From positions 1-52,896 of IMG/VR virus record IMGVR_UViG_3300017762_000008: DNA of 52,896 nucleotides; one strand, 5' to 3'. This document shows, piece by piece, positions 1-8,024 of the stretch (position 1 is the first letter of the stretch; the number at the start of each line of letters is the position of its first letter). The DNA comes from a virus. The position numbers were made by a program, and so were the translations under genes. Under the pieces are notes generated by a model. The model had not been told where the DNA came from. It did no database searches and saw only the letters and a list, made by a program, of their open reading frames with translations.

Positions 1-1
1 A

Positions 2-1129
2 ATTATCGATTCATCGACTTTCAAAAAAATATTTCCAAAAGTCAAGTTAAAAGCTGGGATGCAAAGCGACATAGGCTGGTCTGTCGACTTTGATTATGCG
101 GGCATCACTCGTATTGGTGACGAGGAATTTACCTTAAGAGCAGCTGGTCTGAGAGGTTCGATTACGTCTAAACGAGCTCACCTCGTGATCGTGGATGACC
201 CTATTAAATCAAGTACCGATATTAAAAACCCTACTGTTCGTGAGGAGATGAACGGTAACTGGTCATCGGTCATTGCTCCCATCGTGTTTGAGGGAGGTCG
301 ATCTATCTGTCTAGGAACTCGTTTTCACCCTTTGGATATACATAAAACAATGTTTATCCCGCAGAAGGGCTGGAAACAAGTCTCACAAGAAGCACTCACG
401 TACAACAAAGACGGGGAAGCGGTTAGTTATTGGCCTGAGCAGTGGTCTGTCGAATATCTGCAAGGCCAAAAAGAACTGGATCCTGTTGCTTTTGCTTACC
501 AGTACCAGCAACAACCTGTAATGACTTCAGATCTCGTCCTTTCTCCTGACTTGATCGTTAAAGGGGAAGTCGAAACTGAGTTTGATTCCTTGGCTGTAGG
601 GATCGATCTATCCGCCAGCAAGAACGAGACTTCTGATTACACCGCTTTTGTTCTCGGTGGGAGACTCGGGGACAAATACTACGTCATCGATGCACATCAG
701 GTGCGGACCATAGGCAACCTTGAAAAGATTGACTTGTTGTGCGACATGTTAGTTGAGTGGGGAATCCTAGAACTACAGAACGATCAACATTTCCCCACGT
801 ACTCCACAGTGACTCTCGTTGTTGAAGCTGTGGCTTATCAGGCTTCTCTTGCGGCTGACCTTCGTCGTGTCTTGTTAAACGAAAGAGGTCTAGGTAATCT
901 GCATGTCCACGAAGTAAAAGGATTCCGGGGAGATAAAGTCGCGAGGTTCAGAGGTACTCTCGGTCTTTTGGAAAATAAAAAAGTTATTTTTAACAAATAC
1001 AGGAAGTTCGATGCTCTTATAGATCAGCTAATTAACGTAGGGGCGACGTCTCATGATGATCTTCTCGACGCTTACACTTGGCTTATGACTTATCTTCAAC
1101 GTCGCGGAAACTTCTCTGTTGAGTTCTAA
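2..1129 (+). CDS. terL: Terminase large subunit, 5' end cut by the window
   Basis: DNA-packaging motor ATPase/nuclease that pumps phage DNA into the prohead. The frame is open from base 2, ahead of the first ATG at 59, so the N-terminus with Walker A lies outside the window. Visible are a Walker B-type strand (HLVIVDDP, codons starting near 179) and, in the C-terminal half, an RNase H-like nuclease fold with acidic residues in VGIDLSASKNETSDYTAF, VVEAVAYQ and HDDLLDAY. The stop overlaps the next ATG by one base (TAATG), so the two genes are probably co-translated. The family call is firm; only the start is missing. Confidence 0.9.
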   Translation: MIDSSTFKKIFPKVKLKAGMQSDIGWSVDFDYAGITRIGDEEFTLRAAGLRGSITSKRAHLVIVDDPIKSSTDIKNPTVREEMNGNWSSVIAPIVFEGGRSICLGTRFHPLDIHKTMFIPQKGWKQVSQEALTYNKDGEAVSYWPEQWSVEYLQGQKELDPVAFAYQYQQQPVMTSDLVLSPDLIVKGEVETEFDSLAVGIDLSASKNETSDYTAFVLGGRLGDKYYVIDAHQVRTIGNLEKIDLLCDMLVEWGILELQNDQHFPTYSTVTLVVEAVAYQASLAADLRRVLLNERGLGNLHVHEVKGFRGDKVARFRGTLGLLENKKVIFNKYRKFDALIDQLINVGATSHDDLLDAYTWLMTYLQRRGNFSVEF

Positions 1130-2001
1130 TGTCTTCTATTTACATCTCTGTCACAGCTTACAATCCACTAAGCCGCATTGAGACTCTTCTTGAAGTTTTA
1201 AAGGGTTATGAGACTCTTGATCTGGATAAAGAAATTGATATTACGATCGATCATGAACATGCTTATGACCTAGATGAGTTCTCATTAATAGTTGCCGGTA
1301 ACACTAACTTAAAACGCGTAAGCTTTACTGTAGCGTCTCCAGAGTATGTAGGTTACTCACTTTGCTGGGCACACAAACCGTCTCTAGCTTACCAAGTTGT
1401 AAATAAAAAACATGATTATTACATGTACTCAGAAAATGATATTCTTTTTACTAAGAAACAATTTGATTACTGGATCGAATATAAAGATGTTTTAAAAGAA
1501 GAAAATCAAGAACCAGGTTTTTGTCGAGTCGAAAAAGTACAAGATAAATTTATTCCTTTTGACAACTACCGTCGCTGGAATTTAAGTGGTGTCACCCCAG
1601 ATGTTTGGGGACCAATCGGATACAACTGCGGTTTTAAATTCCGTCCGGCTGAGTCCGGTGTGATTGGTTTTACAACACTAGGTAACCCATACGGTGGTTT
1701 TATGATCATGGATCAAGAAGACTCTGAAGAGTACATTCGCTCAGACAGCAGTCACCCTGTAAAAAGTCACGCAAAAATTGGTTTAAGAAACTGGCCGATT
1801 GCCGATCGATCATCAATGGGTTTGGCTTTTGAAAAACTGCTCCCAGGGCAAGAACATCGCCGAGCTATTCCTCTGATAAACGAAAATGGAAAAATTAAAA
1901 TCCCTGAGTGCGCCTTAGTTCAGCACTTGGATAATAAGTACTCCTCTGCACTTTTAAAAAACTCTCCTATGATCGACACAGACACAATGTTTACATACTG
2001 A
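1129..2001 (+). CDS. Glycosyltransferase-like protein
   Basis: A 290-residue protein whose N-terminus (SIYISVTAYNPLSRIETLL) and central YMYSENDILF look like a GT-A nucleotide-sugar transferase: a beta strand opening the Rossmann-like half, then an acidic metal-binding segment in place of a textbook DxD. It is translationally coupled to terL by the TAATG overlap. Together with the GT17-like gene at 3509 it gives two sugar transferases between terminase and portal. The substrate is unknown; virion glycosylation or modification of a host surface glycan are both possible. The family call is from motif reading only. Confidence 0.55.
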   Translation: MSSIYISVTAYNPLSRIETLLEVLKGYETLDLDKEIDITIDHEHAYDLDEFSLIVAGNTNLKRVSFTVASPEYVGYSLCWAHKPSLAYQVVNKKHDYYMYSENDILFTKKQFDYWIEYKDVLKEENQEPGFCRVEKVQDKFIPFDNYRRWNLSGVTPDVWGPIGYNCGFKFRPAESGVIGFTTLGNPYGGFMIMDQEDSEEYIRSDSSHPVKSHAKIGLRNWPIADRSSMGLAFEKLLPGQEHRRAIPLINENGKIKIPECALVQHLDNKYSSALLKNSPMIDTDTMFTY

Positions 2002-2002
2002 C

Positions 2003-2293
2003 ATGTTCTCTTACTCCGATGACACCATCACCCTGGGAGGTATCGAGTTTGACATGGCTATGCCGAGTATTTTTCCCGGCAGCACTGTGGACCACCCCAG
2101 TCACTACAACCAAGGTGATGTCGAGTGCATTGACGCAATGCTTGCTGCAGCTGGAAAAGATGCTGTACAAAACTTTTGTCACCTCTCTTGCATGAAGTAT
2201 CTCTGGCGCTTTCAACACAAGAACGGAGTTGAAGATTTAAAAAAAGCTGATTGGTACTTAAAAAAGCTTATTGAGCTGAATAAGTTAGACTGA
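2003..2293 (+). CDS. DUF3310 family protein
   Basis: A 96-residue soluble protein. The C-terminal two thirds match DUF3310, common in phages: VDHPSHYNQGDVECIDAM followed by CMKYLWRFQHKNGVEDLKKA and a closing YLKKLIEL helix. The family is usually associated with nucleotide or DNA metabolism genes, but no biochemical role is established to my knowledge. Its place between glycosyltransferase and structural genes is unusual. It starts with ATG one base after the upstream stop. Confidence 0.75.
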   Translation: MFSYSDDTITLGGIEFDMAMPSIFPGSTVDHPSHYNQGDVECIDAMLAAAGKDAVQNFCHLSCMKYLWRFQHKNGVEDLKKADWYLKKLIELNKLD

Positions 2294-2309
2294 CAGAAAG
2301 AATTCACAA

Positions 2310-2597
2310 ATGGACATCCGCGCTTTCGGATCTGTATACGGGCAGACGCCCATACTGCCTTACGCAAGTGGGTTTGTTTGGGTGCCTTCGGACGGTCAAA
2401 AAACTTTTCCTACCTGCCGTTCTCTATTCGTCGAATCTAAAAGTACTCCTGGGACAGATGACGTTTATGTACGTCTAAACGACATGGGAGAAAATCAATT
2501 TATACATATTGAAAATGTTGATGGCAATATCGAGTTGCCTTTTGGGGCAGTTACACTAAGCGGAGGTTCTGTGAACGGCGTAGTCGTCCTTTACTAA
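2310..2597 (+). CDS. Hypothetical small beta-rich protein
   Basis: A 95-residue protein, not recognised. It is rich in Gly, Val and Thr with alternating hydrophobics, has no membrane segment, and ends in a hydrophobic VNGVVVLY strand. The pattern resembles small virion surface proteins such as the one at 30053, but that is inference. A purine-rich GAAAGA stretch precedes the ATG. It sits in the tight forward packaging/portal operon. Confidence 0.6.
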   Translation: MDIRAFGSVYGQTPILPYASGFVWVPSDGQKTFPTCRSLFVESKSTPGTDDVYVRLNDMGENQFIHIENVDGNIELPFGAVTLSGGSVNGVVVLY

Positions 2598-2604
2598 TAG
2601 GACT

Positions 2605-3171
2605 ATGAATTTATTTAAGTGGACTGCATTAGGAGTCGGTAGTGTTGTTGCTGTAGCACACATTGGTGTGTTGGGGCACATTATCAAAGCAACGAAAGCT
2701 CCACAAGCTCCAGTTATAAATTTTCCCAGAGGAGATTATTCTTCTTACAAAGTCAAAGCAGATAAAGAAGGTTATACAGTCGAATACAAAGCAAACGATC
2801 CTACTGTTCTTGAGTCACAAAAATCTTTATCGCTAGATAAGGAAAAGAAAGGATTTTTCGGTGGTGGTAGTGAAAATCGTCACGAGTGGCGCAAAGACCA
2901 GTTCACTATGGACGGCACTAGGAACCTAGGAGGTGTCGTAGCAGATGGTGAGGGAAAGTCTGCAAAAGACATAGAGTGCATCGTGGCGGACGCTGGAGCA
3001 CGGTCACAAGGTGCAATGGCCGGAACTAGTATTGCTGCTGGTGTTGGTGTTCCTGCTGTTATCGGTATCCCGTATGTTGGGTGGCTAGCTGCTGGATGGG
3101 TTTCACTATTAGGCGGAAAATTAGGTTCTGCTGCTGGATCTACCGTTGGTAGCATAGTTAATGACTGCTAA
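2605..3171 (+). CDS. Putative membrane protein with glycine-zipper C-terminus
   Basis: A 188-residue protein. One N-terminal hydrophobic segment (about residues 8-28) is followed by a charged middle. The C-terminal stretch of about 50 residues is extremely Gly/Ala-rich, with GxxxG-type spacing (AGTSIAAGVGVPAVIGIPYV, then LGGKLGSAAGSTVG), typical of membrane-inserting glycine zippers. It ends in DC. Candidates are a pore-forming or virion-membrane protein, or an internal ejection protein. No family was recognised. It lies in the forward virion operon, with short gaps on both sides. Confidence 0.6.
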   Translation: MNLFKWTALGVGSVVAVAHIGVLGHIIKATKAPQAPVINFPRGDYSSYKVKADKEGYTVEYKANDPTVLESQKSLSLDKEKKGFFGGGSENRHEWRKDQFTMDGTRNLGGVVADGEGKSAKDIECIVADAGARSQGAMAGTSIAAGVGVPAVIGIPYVGWLAAGWVSLLGGKLGSAAGSTVGSIVNDC

Positions 3172-3177
3172 ATAAAG

Positions 3178-3471
3178 ATGAGTTTTACTGGTTACTCCGA
3201 TATTTTTGCTGATCGTTACGGACGGTCTATTGCCGCCGCTGATAATCAAAGGCGTCGGGATCAAGAATCCACACAGCAATTCGCTGGGCAAGTTCAGTCA
3301 GACTTGAATCAAGAAGCCGGTGGCCCTGTTCCTCCAACAATGCCGGACGATGGGAGTAACCCGCAGTTTGATACTGGTATGGACGAGGAAGTAAACGAAA
3401 ACGTAGAACGCACTAAAAATTACTTACTGGAAGTATCTAAGAAACGCTTGAATCAAGTAGCAGACGTCTAA
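3178..3471 (+). CDS. Hypothetical acidic/Gln-rich protein
   Basis: A 97-residue hydrophilic protein, rich in Gln, Asp and Asn, with a short C-terminal helix (YLLEVSKKRLNQVADV). No domain was recognised. It begins six bases after the previous stop and is followed by a small inverted repeat (GTAGCA-TAT-TGCTAC, 3479-3493) in the gap before the GT17-like gene; the repeat has no T-run, so it is not called a terminator. Confidence 0.55.
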   Translation: MSFTGYSDIFADRYGRSIAAADNQRRRDQESTQQFAGQVQSDLNQEAGGPVPPTMPDDGSNPQFDTGMDEEVNENVERTKNYLLEVSKKRLNQVADV

Positions 3472-3508
3472 GACTGAGGTAGCATATTGCTACTCGAATC
3501 GTTCTTCT

Positions 3509-4321
3509 GTGCTGATCGATTGCTTTCCTTATTTCAATGAAAAGGAGCTATTAGAACTTCGTATCAAAACTCTCTACGATCATGTAGATGGCTTCTTGAT
3601 AACAGATGCTAATTATACGCACAGAGGGGAACCTAAAGAATTTACTTGCGTTAATACTCTCAGAGAGCTCGGGATTCCCGAAGACAAAGTGCAAGTGCTC
3701 CACGTTGAGTTACCTACGTACGAAGAAGCACCAGACCCCTGGGTCAGAGAAAGAGGACAGAGAGACGCTTTAAGTGTTGGTTTATTTCAGCTGCCAGGAG
3801 ATACTTTTTTTATATGCTCCGATTGTGACGAAATAGCAAATCCGGAAAAGCTAGAAGAGGTAAAACAAGCTGTTCTAGATAACCCTGATAAGACAGTTCG
3901 TTTGAGTATGTCTATGCACTACGGACGAGCTGACCGACAGCTTCAATCACCACAAGAAGAAAAATTCGATTGGCGCTGTGGGGTAGTTAGTACGGTTGAT
4001 GGTCTAAGGGAATTCGGAACTCTTTCTTCGTTACGAGCCACTACGAACAATTATTACGTAGGTGAACGTGATGCAGGGTGGCATTTTAGCTGGATGGGTG
4101 ATGCAGATAAACGACGAACTAAGTTACGCTCCATCGCTGAGTATTACATCTGGGATAAACCTGAAGTACAGGAGTTGTGTGACGAATTCAAACCTGAAGA
4201 AGGCAACACAGACATGCTTGGTCGTCAGGATCATTTGTTGACTTCGTATCCAGTGGATAAACTTCCTGAAGGTGCCCTTAGAATAGAAAGAGTTAGAAAA
4301 TACCTTTTACCTGATGGCTGA
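3509..4321 (+). CDS. GT17-type N-acetylglucosaminyltransferase
   Basis: A 270-residue protein matching glycosyltransferase family 17 (beta-1,4-mannosyl-glycoprotein GlcNAc-transferase type), which occurs in phages and some bacteria. The start MLIDCFPYFNEKELLELR and the following YDHVDGFLITDANYTHRG are characteristic, and FFICSDCDEIANP carries the acidic DxDE metal/nucleotide-sugar site. It starts with GTG and its end overlaps the next small gene by eight bases. In a phage it probably decorates virion proteins or a host glycan; the acceptor cannot be read from sequence. Confidence 0.8.
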   Translation: MLIDCFPYFNEKELLELRIKTLYDHVDGFLITDANYTHRGEPKEFTCVNTLRELGIPEDKVQVLHVELPTYEEAPDPWVRERGQRDALSVGLFQLPGDTFFICSDCDEIANPEKLEEVKQAVLDNPDKTVRLSMSMHYGRADRQLQSPQEEKFDWRCGVVSTVDGLREFGTLSSLRATTNNYYVGERDAGWHFSWMGDADKRRTKLRSIAEYYIWDKPEVQELCDEFKPEEGNTDMLGRQDHLLTSYPVDKLPEGALRIERVRKYLLPDG

Positions 4322-4457
4322 CAAAATGCCTGCGGAGGTTTTGGCTAAGTTCCAAAAGGATCGCGACGAAAAAAAGGCTCCTAGTGGTGACGAGGTTAAG
4401 ATGGAAAAACAGAAACGGGCTAAAGAAAAAGCTCGTTCCTTCAAAGAAAAGAAGTAA
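4314..4457 (+). CDS. Small Lys-rich protein
   Basis: A 47-residue ORF (ATG overlapping the GT17-like gene by 8 bases), very rich in Lys, Arg and Glu, ending in KARSFKEKK. The eight-base overlap upstream and eight-base gap to the portal gene are typical of real genes in this operon. No family was recognised. A DNA-binding or portal/packaging accessory role is possible but unsupported. Confidence 0.5.
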   Translation: MADKMPAEVLAKFQKDRDEKKAPSGDEVKMEKQKRAKEKARSFKEKK

Positions 4458-4465
4458 TTTTTTAA

Positions 4466-6685
4466 ATGGCAGCCTCACTTGACACGCGGAATAAGTTCGA
4501 GGAGATCTTAGAGGCTGCTCGGACTCAAGGTCGACAGAACCAAGCTGCAACCATGGTGGTGCTGAGCCACTTGCAGCAGATGACCCTCTTGATGATTAAA
4601 AAGGGGATCTCTTTTTACTGCGACCAAGACACTCTAAAAAGCAGAACAAGATTTCTGCACGATGTGATCGAGTTAAATCGGCTTGATATTCGTTTTCCAG
4701 CGATTATCCGAAACTTCCTAATTGATGGTTGTGGCCTGTTTTACTTCCGCCCAGATCAAAAACTTAAATATCAAATCTATTTCTTTAACAAAAATCAATA
4801 TCGGGTCTTTCACGATCTGAATGGTCAAATTGAAGAAGTCGTAATTATTTACGATTACAAAGTAAAGAACGCCACCCTTGGTCTACCGAGCGATGTCTAC
4901 GGACAAAACAAACGGTATGTTCGACTTTCGATTACAGCTGAGACAATCAGCGAAGTTGAGTCTGACTCAGAACTAAGTTTCGAAGTAGAACCAGGCCCAG
5001 GTATCAACGGCACTAAAGTTCGCGCAAATTCTCTTGGTTTTGTGCCCGCTGTTGAATGCTTAAACAAACCTAACGCCAGCGGCACAGAAGGAGAAGGTGA
5101 TTTTGATCCGTTTATGGAGCAAATTGTGCTTCATAACGAGATGATCACCAACATCTCAAAGAATATTGAATTTTTTGGTAACCCTACTCTGATCTCCAGC
5201 CGACCACGGTCTGACCTGGTCGAAGCTGCTGATGCCGGAAGTGCTTTCCGTCCCACAATCAGTTCTCAAAGTGGGTTTGCTGGGAGAGATTCTCCTTCAA
5301 CACGCGTTAGTGAACCATTCGGTTCAGCGATGGGAGGTGGCCTTCGTGTGCCTCGCATCATCGCTAACGTCGAACCTTCAGATCGTGTCGGCTACATGAC
5401 GCCTGACCCGATTAGCGGTGACATGAACCGTTATGTTCTGTTGCTGAGAGAAGAAATCCGTACCGCTCTTGGCGGTGTGGACGAAATTTCAATCTCGGCA
5501 GGCGCAACTGCGACAGAAATTAAAGGTTTGATGGGTCGTGCCCAAGCCACGGCTCTTCGAAAAAACAAAAGTTTCCTTACTTACGGTTTTTGTCGTCTCT
5601 TAGAGATGATGATTTACCACCAGGAAATGATCTTCCGTGAGTCGTTTATTGCGGCCTCAGGATTAAAGGAACCTAAAGAACCAACTGAATTAACCGAAGA
5701 CTCAACTGAAAAATATCAGAAAGCTTTACGTCGTTTTGACATGAAGCTCGACGAAGAAATTAAAAAAGCCTTAGAGAAAAACAAAGTTCCTCGCGGCGTT
5801 ATTGGTTTACCAGAAGATGGAGACCGTAGCGTTTCATATCGCTTTATGGGCGATGTGTACGAAGATACGGCCTTTGACTTACAGCAAAAGTCAATCGTTG
5901 TAAGGAACATGCAAGAGGTTGGTGTTAATAGTGTTGAAGCTATTAAGTACCTATTCCCGGATAAGACTGAAGCCGAACGTGCCGAAATGTTGAAAGGATT
6001 CCCTTTCAGAATGGTTGGACAAACACAGTCGGCAATGCAGCAATTCCTGGTATTATTAAATCAGATGTATCAGTCTCCGCATCCTCTTGCGCCTGATCAA
6101 CCCCTTGCGGCTGATCCTAGACTGAATATCACACCGCTCCTTTACAGGACGTTTGATCACCTTGCGGAAGAATTAACTTACTCGGGTAGCTATGAGCCAG
6201 CAGATCCAAGCTTCGACCCCGAGCCCGGTGTCCCCGGCGGCAGCCCCGGCGGTATACAACGACCAGGGCTCAACAACCGCCTTCCCGCAGTGGGTGGCAC
6301 AAACGTCTACCCCGGCGGTAGCTTCGGTGCCTACAGCCCAAGCGCCACAGCAGGTGGCACCGGTTTCGGACCCTTCTATCAACGCCCCGTCCAGCCCGTC
6401 AACGTCGCAATCCTCCCCGAGCAACCCTTGGGAAGCAGCGATGGGGTCCCTGGAACGAGTGTTGGGCCAGATTCCATCCCCCAACCAGGCAGCACCATCA
6501 CAGACCCTGGAAACACTGCAGGGTACAACACAGCTGAGTCAGCCTTCACAGGTCCAGCCTTGGGCCTACCAGCAGCAGGCTCCGCAGACATTGCCTACCA
6601 GCGCCTCACCGACCCAAACTTCCTCGCAGGCTTCTACGGAAACCAGCAACGGGGAACTCAGCGCCGCAAGCGTCGAGGTAATTAA
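4466..6685 (+). CDS. Portal protein
   Basis: A 739-residue protein, probably the portal (head-tail connector) through which DNA is packaged and ejected. The N-terminal half has the long mixed alpha/beta portal core. The segment YMTPDPISGDMNRYVLLLRE with following EIKGLMGRAQATALRKN resembles portal clip/stem regions. Its position downstream of terminase and upstream of scaffold and capsid genes supports the call. The last 165 residues are Pro/Gly/Ser-rich low complexity ending in RRKRRGN. They are encoded over the start of the next gene in another frame (494-base overlap), so the tail is probably recently added or overprinted. Confidence 0.7.
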   Translation: MAASLDTRNKFEEILEAARTQGRQNQAATMVVLSHLQQMTLLMIKKGISFYCDQDTLKSRTRFLHDVIELNRLDIRFPAIIRNFLIDGCGLFYFRPDQKLKYQIYFFNKNQYRVFHDLNGQIEEVVIIYDYKVKNATLGLPSDVYGQNKRYVRLSITAETISEVESDSELSFEVEPGPGINGTKVRANSLGFVPAVECLNKPNASGTEGEGDFDPFMEQIVLHNEMITNISKNIEFFGNPTLISSRPRSDLVEAADAGSAFRPTISSQSGFAGRDSPSTRVSEPFGSAMGGGLRVPRIIANVEPSDRVGYMTPDPISGDMNRYVLLLREEIRTALGGVDEISISAGATATEIKGLMGRAQATALRKNKSFLTYGFCRLLEMMIYHQEMIFRESFIAASGLKEPKEPTELTEDSTEKYQKALRRFDMKLDEEIKKALEKNKVPRGVIGLPEDGDRSVSYRFMGDVYEDTAFDLQQKSIVVRNMQEVGVNSVEAIKYLFPDKTEAERAEMLKGFPFRMVGQTQSAMQQFLVLLNQMYQSPHPLAPDQPLAADPRLNITPLLYRTFDHLAEELTYSGSYEPADPSFDPEPGVPGGSPGGIQRPGLNNRLPAVGGTNVYPGGSFGAYSPSATAGGTGFGPFYQRPVQPVNVAILPEQPLGSSDGVPGTSVGPDSIPQPGSTITDPGNTAGYNTAESAFTGPALGLPAAGSADIAYQRLTDPNFLAGFYGNQQRGTQRRKRRGN

Positions 6686-7103
6686 ACAGTTTGGTGTTGA
6701 AGCTCCTGGAATTCTGAATTCTTATGCTTGCGCTTTGGAGGACATGCTCCTTCAGCAGGCACAAAAGACCGATCAAATCACCGAAAGAGCCGGTGGTATG
6801 GAGCAAATCCTTACCAACCCTGATTTCTTGGCTGATTACACTGATCGTTTCTTTACTGAAGTGGTTCCTGTTGACATCGATAGCGATGTTCAAACTCAGG
6901 CTCCTCAGCAGTATCAGCAGAACTACGACATGCCTGCTCCTCCGGCTGCAACTGCCGGTCAACAGCAAGCTGCTCAACCACAGCAGCAGTGGGATGCCTT
7001 CGGCGACGCTATGAATCGTTCACCTGAGAACGCATGGCGTCATCTCGCACATATGAGCCCTGAAGCTCTGCGTTCTAAGCTCCTCTTTATGGAAGCTTCT
7101 TGA
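6192..7103 (+). CDS. Putative scaffold/head-assembly protein
   Basis: A 303-residue protein very rich in Gln, Ala, Pro and Ser. The N-terminal half is disordered and the C-terminal part is helical and acidic, ending in MSPEALRSKLLFMEAS. Composition and position between portal and capsid fit a scaffolding protein, which is present in the prohead and removed before maturation; this is inference. The first 494 bases overlap the portal gene in another frame. The ATG at 6192 has no strong Shine-Dalgarno, so the true start could be further downstream. A strong terminator follows about 60 bases after the stop. Confidence 0.6.
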   Translation: MSQQIQASTPSPVSPAAAPAVYNDQGSTTAFPQWVAQTSTPAVASVPTAQAPQQVAPVSDPSINAPSSPSTSQSSPSNPWEAAMGSLERVLGQIPSPNQAAPSQTLETLQGTTQLSQPSQVQPWAYQQQAPQTLPTSASPTQTSSQASTETSNGELSAASVEVIKQFGVEAPGILNSYACALEDMLLQQAQKTDQITERAGGMEQILTNPDFLADYTDRFFTEVVPVDIDSDVQTQAPQQYQQNYDMPAPPAATAGQQQAAQPQQQWDAFGDAMNRSPENAWRHLAHMSPEALRSKLLFMEAS

Positions 7104-7163
7104 CTTAAACCTTAAACCCTGTAACTTTATTAAGTGGAAGGGTTTAGGGGGCTCTGCCCAGGG

Positions 7164-7192
7164 AAAGACTCCTCGAAAGGGGGGTCTTTTTT
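7164..7192 (+). terminator. Rho-independent terminator after the scaffold-like gene
   Basis: A stem AAAGACTCC with GGGGGTCTTT (one G-T pair), a short loop, then a run of six Ts. It lies between the scaffold-like gene and the small gene at 7222 and would end portal-scaffold transcription. Confidence 0.8.
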
Positions 7193-7221
7193 CTGCTATC
7201 TTGATAAAAAAGAAGCTAATT

Positions 7222-7356
7222 ATGAAGTCTTTACAAGCTAGTGGTCGAGATAAAAGCAAAGGGAAGGAGAAAAAACCTCGTGTAGGAGCATCCCCAGGCC
7301 CAGCCAAACAAACTGCGGCTGAACAAGAGGTATTTGACGAAAATGTTCAACTCTGA
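7222..7356 (+). CDS. Small basic protein
   Basis: A 44-residue ORF directly after the terminator, rich in Lys, Gly, Ala and Pro, with an acidic C-terminus (EQEVFDENVQL). No family was recognised. Support is the compact spacing and the absence of any other gene in this gap. It could be a small capsid-associated or nucleoid-type peptide. Confidence 0.4.
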   Translation: MKSLQASGRDKSKGKEKKPRVGASPGPAKQTAAEQEVFDENVQL

Positions 7357-7386
7357 TTCTCTTTAGTCACTATTTTTGTCAGATTT

Positions 7387-7647
7387 ATGTTGCGTAGTCT
7401 TTTTTCGCTAGTTCTTGCCGCTGTCTTGTGGGTTCAAGTGCCTCAATGGGAAGCCGACTGGTCAAGATGCGCTGTTGATGTACCCGATGTCAGCTGTCAT
7501 TGGTACGTAGTCGCACCAGATAACACTTTTGGCAAAGGTTTTGACTGGGCAACAGCACCGTGGTTTGATGTCAACGGCCTGCAAGACGTAAGCAAGTTAA
7601 AAAACACGATGCAAGTAATCCATCAAGAATCTTTGTCGGTTAGCTGA
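7387..7647 (+). CDS. Putative exported/membrane-anchored small protein
   Basis: An 86-residue protein with an N-terminal hydrophobic segment (RSLFSLVLAAVLWVQV) that reads as a signal anchor, then a Trp-rich periplasmic-type domain with two Cys (CAVDVPDVSCHWYVVAP) that may form a disulfide. No family was recognised. Its 3' end overlaps the convergent holin-like gene by 25 bases, so transcription from the two strands meets here. A role in lysis or envelope modification is possible by neighbourhood only. Confidence 0.5.
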   Translation: MLRSLFSLVLAAVLWVQVPQWEADWSRCAVDVPDVSCHWYVVAPDNTFGKGFDWATAPWFDVNGLQDVSKLKNTMQVIHQESLSVS

Positions 7648-7958
7648 AGATCTTTACTTGTTTTTTCTTTAATTTTGTGGAGCACCGTAACTTCAAGGGT
7701 ATTTAGTATTTTTATACCGGCGTAACCACCTACAAAAGCCACTGCAACGGCTTCTGTTTTACTTAATTTCATTCGCTCAGCTATCGCAGGGCTGACAAAA
7801 GTCGCAAGTAACCAGCCGACAGATAATGCTCTTAAAAAATGTGTTATGAACTCGCGTTTACTTCGTGGGTTGACTAAAGCTTCAGTCACGGTGCCTGCAA
7901 TAGAGCTACCTGCTAGACCAGCATCAACTGCCATCATAGATGCAACTTTCTCTAGCAT
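7623..7958 (-). CDS. Holin-like membrane protein
   Basis: A 111-residue protein with three hydrophobic stretches (about residues 10-28, 43-63 and 70-88), including LRALSVGWLLATFVSPAIAE and AVAVAFVGGYAGIKILNTL, and a charged Lys-rich C-terminus. This layout fits a class I-type holin, the small inner-membrane pore that triggers lysis. It is reverse-oriented within the forward virion block. Confidence is moderate because holins have little sequence identity. Confidence 0.5.
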   Translation of the reverse strand: MLEKVASMMAVDAGLAGSSIAGTVTEALVNPRSKREFITHFLRALSVGWLLATFVSPAIAERMKLSKTEAVAVAFVGGYAGIKILNTLEVTVLHKIKEKTSKDLQLTDKDS

Positions 7959-8024
7959 CTGACTATTAAGTATTAGTGCTATATGAATCTTAATCAGACT
8001 TAGAGTATAAAAAAAGCTCGGTAA

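Noticed and set aside
6173-6977. Reverse ORFs over the portal/scaffold overlap
   Set aside because: No ribosome site, no recognisable domains, and they lie antisense to two stronger forward genes.
7020-7307. Reverse ORF over the terminator after the scaffold-like gene
   Set aside because: Spans a forward terminator and a small forward gene; composition not protein-like.
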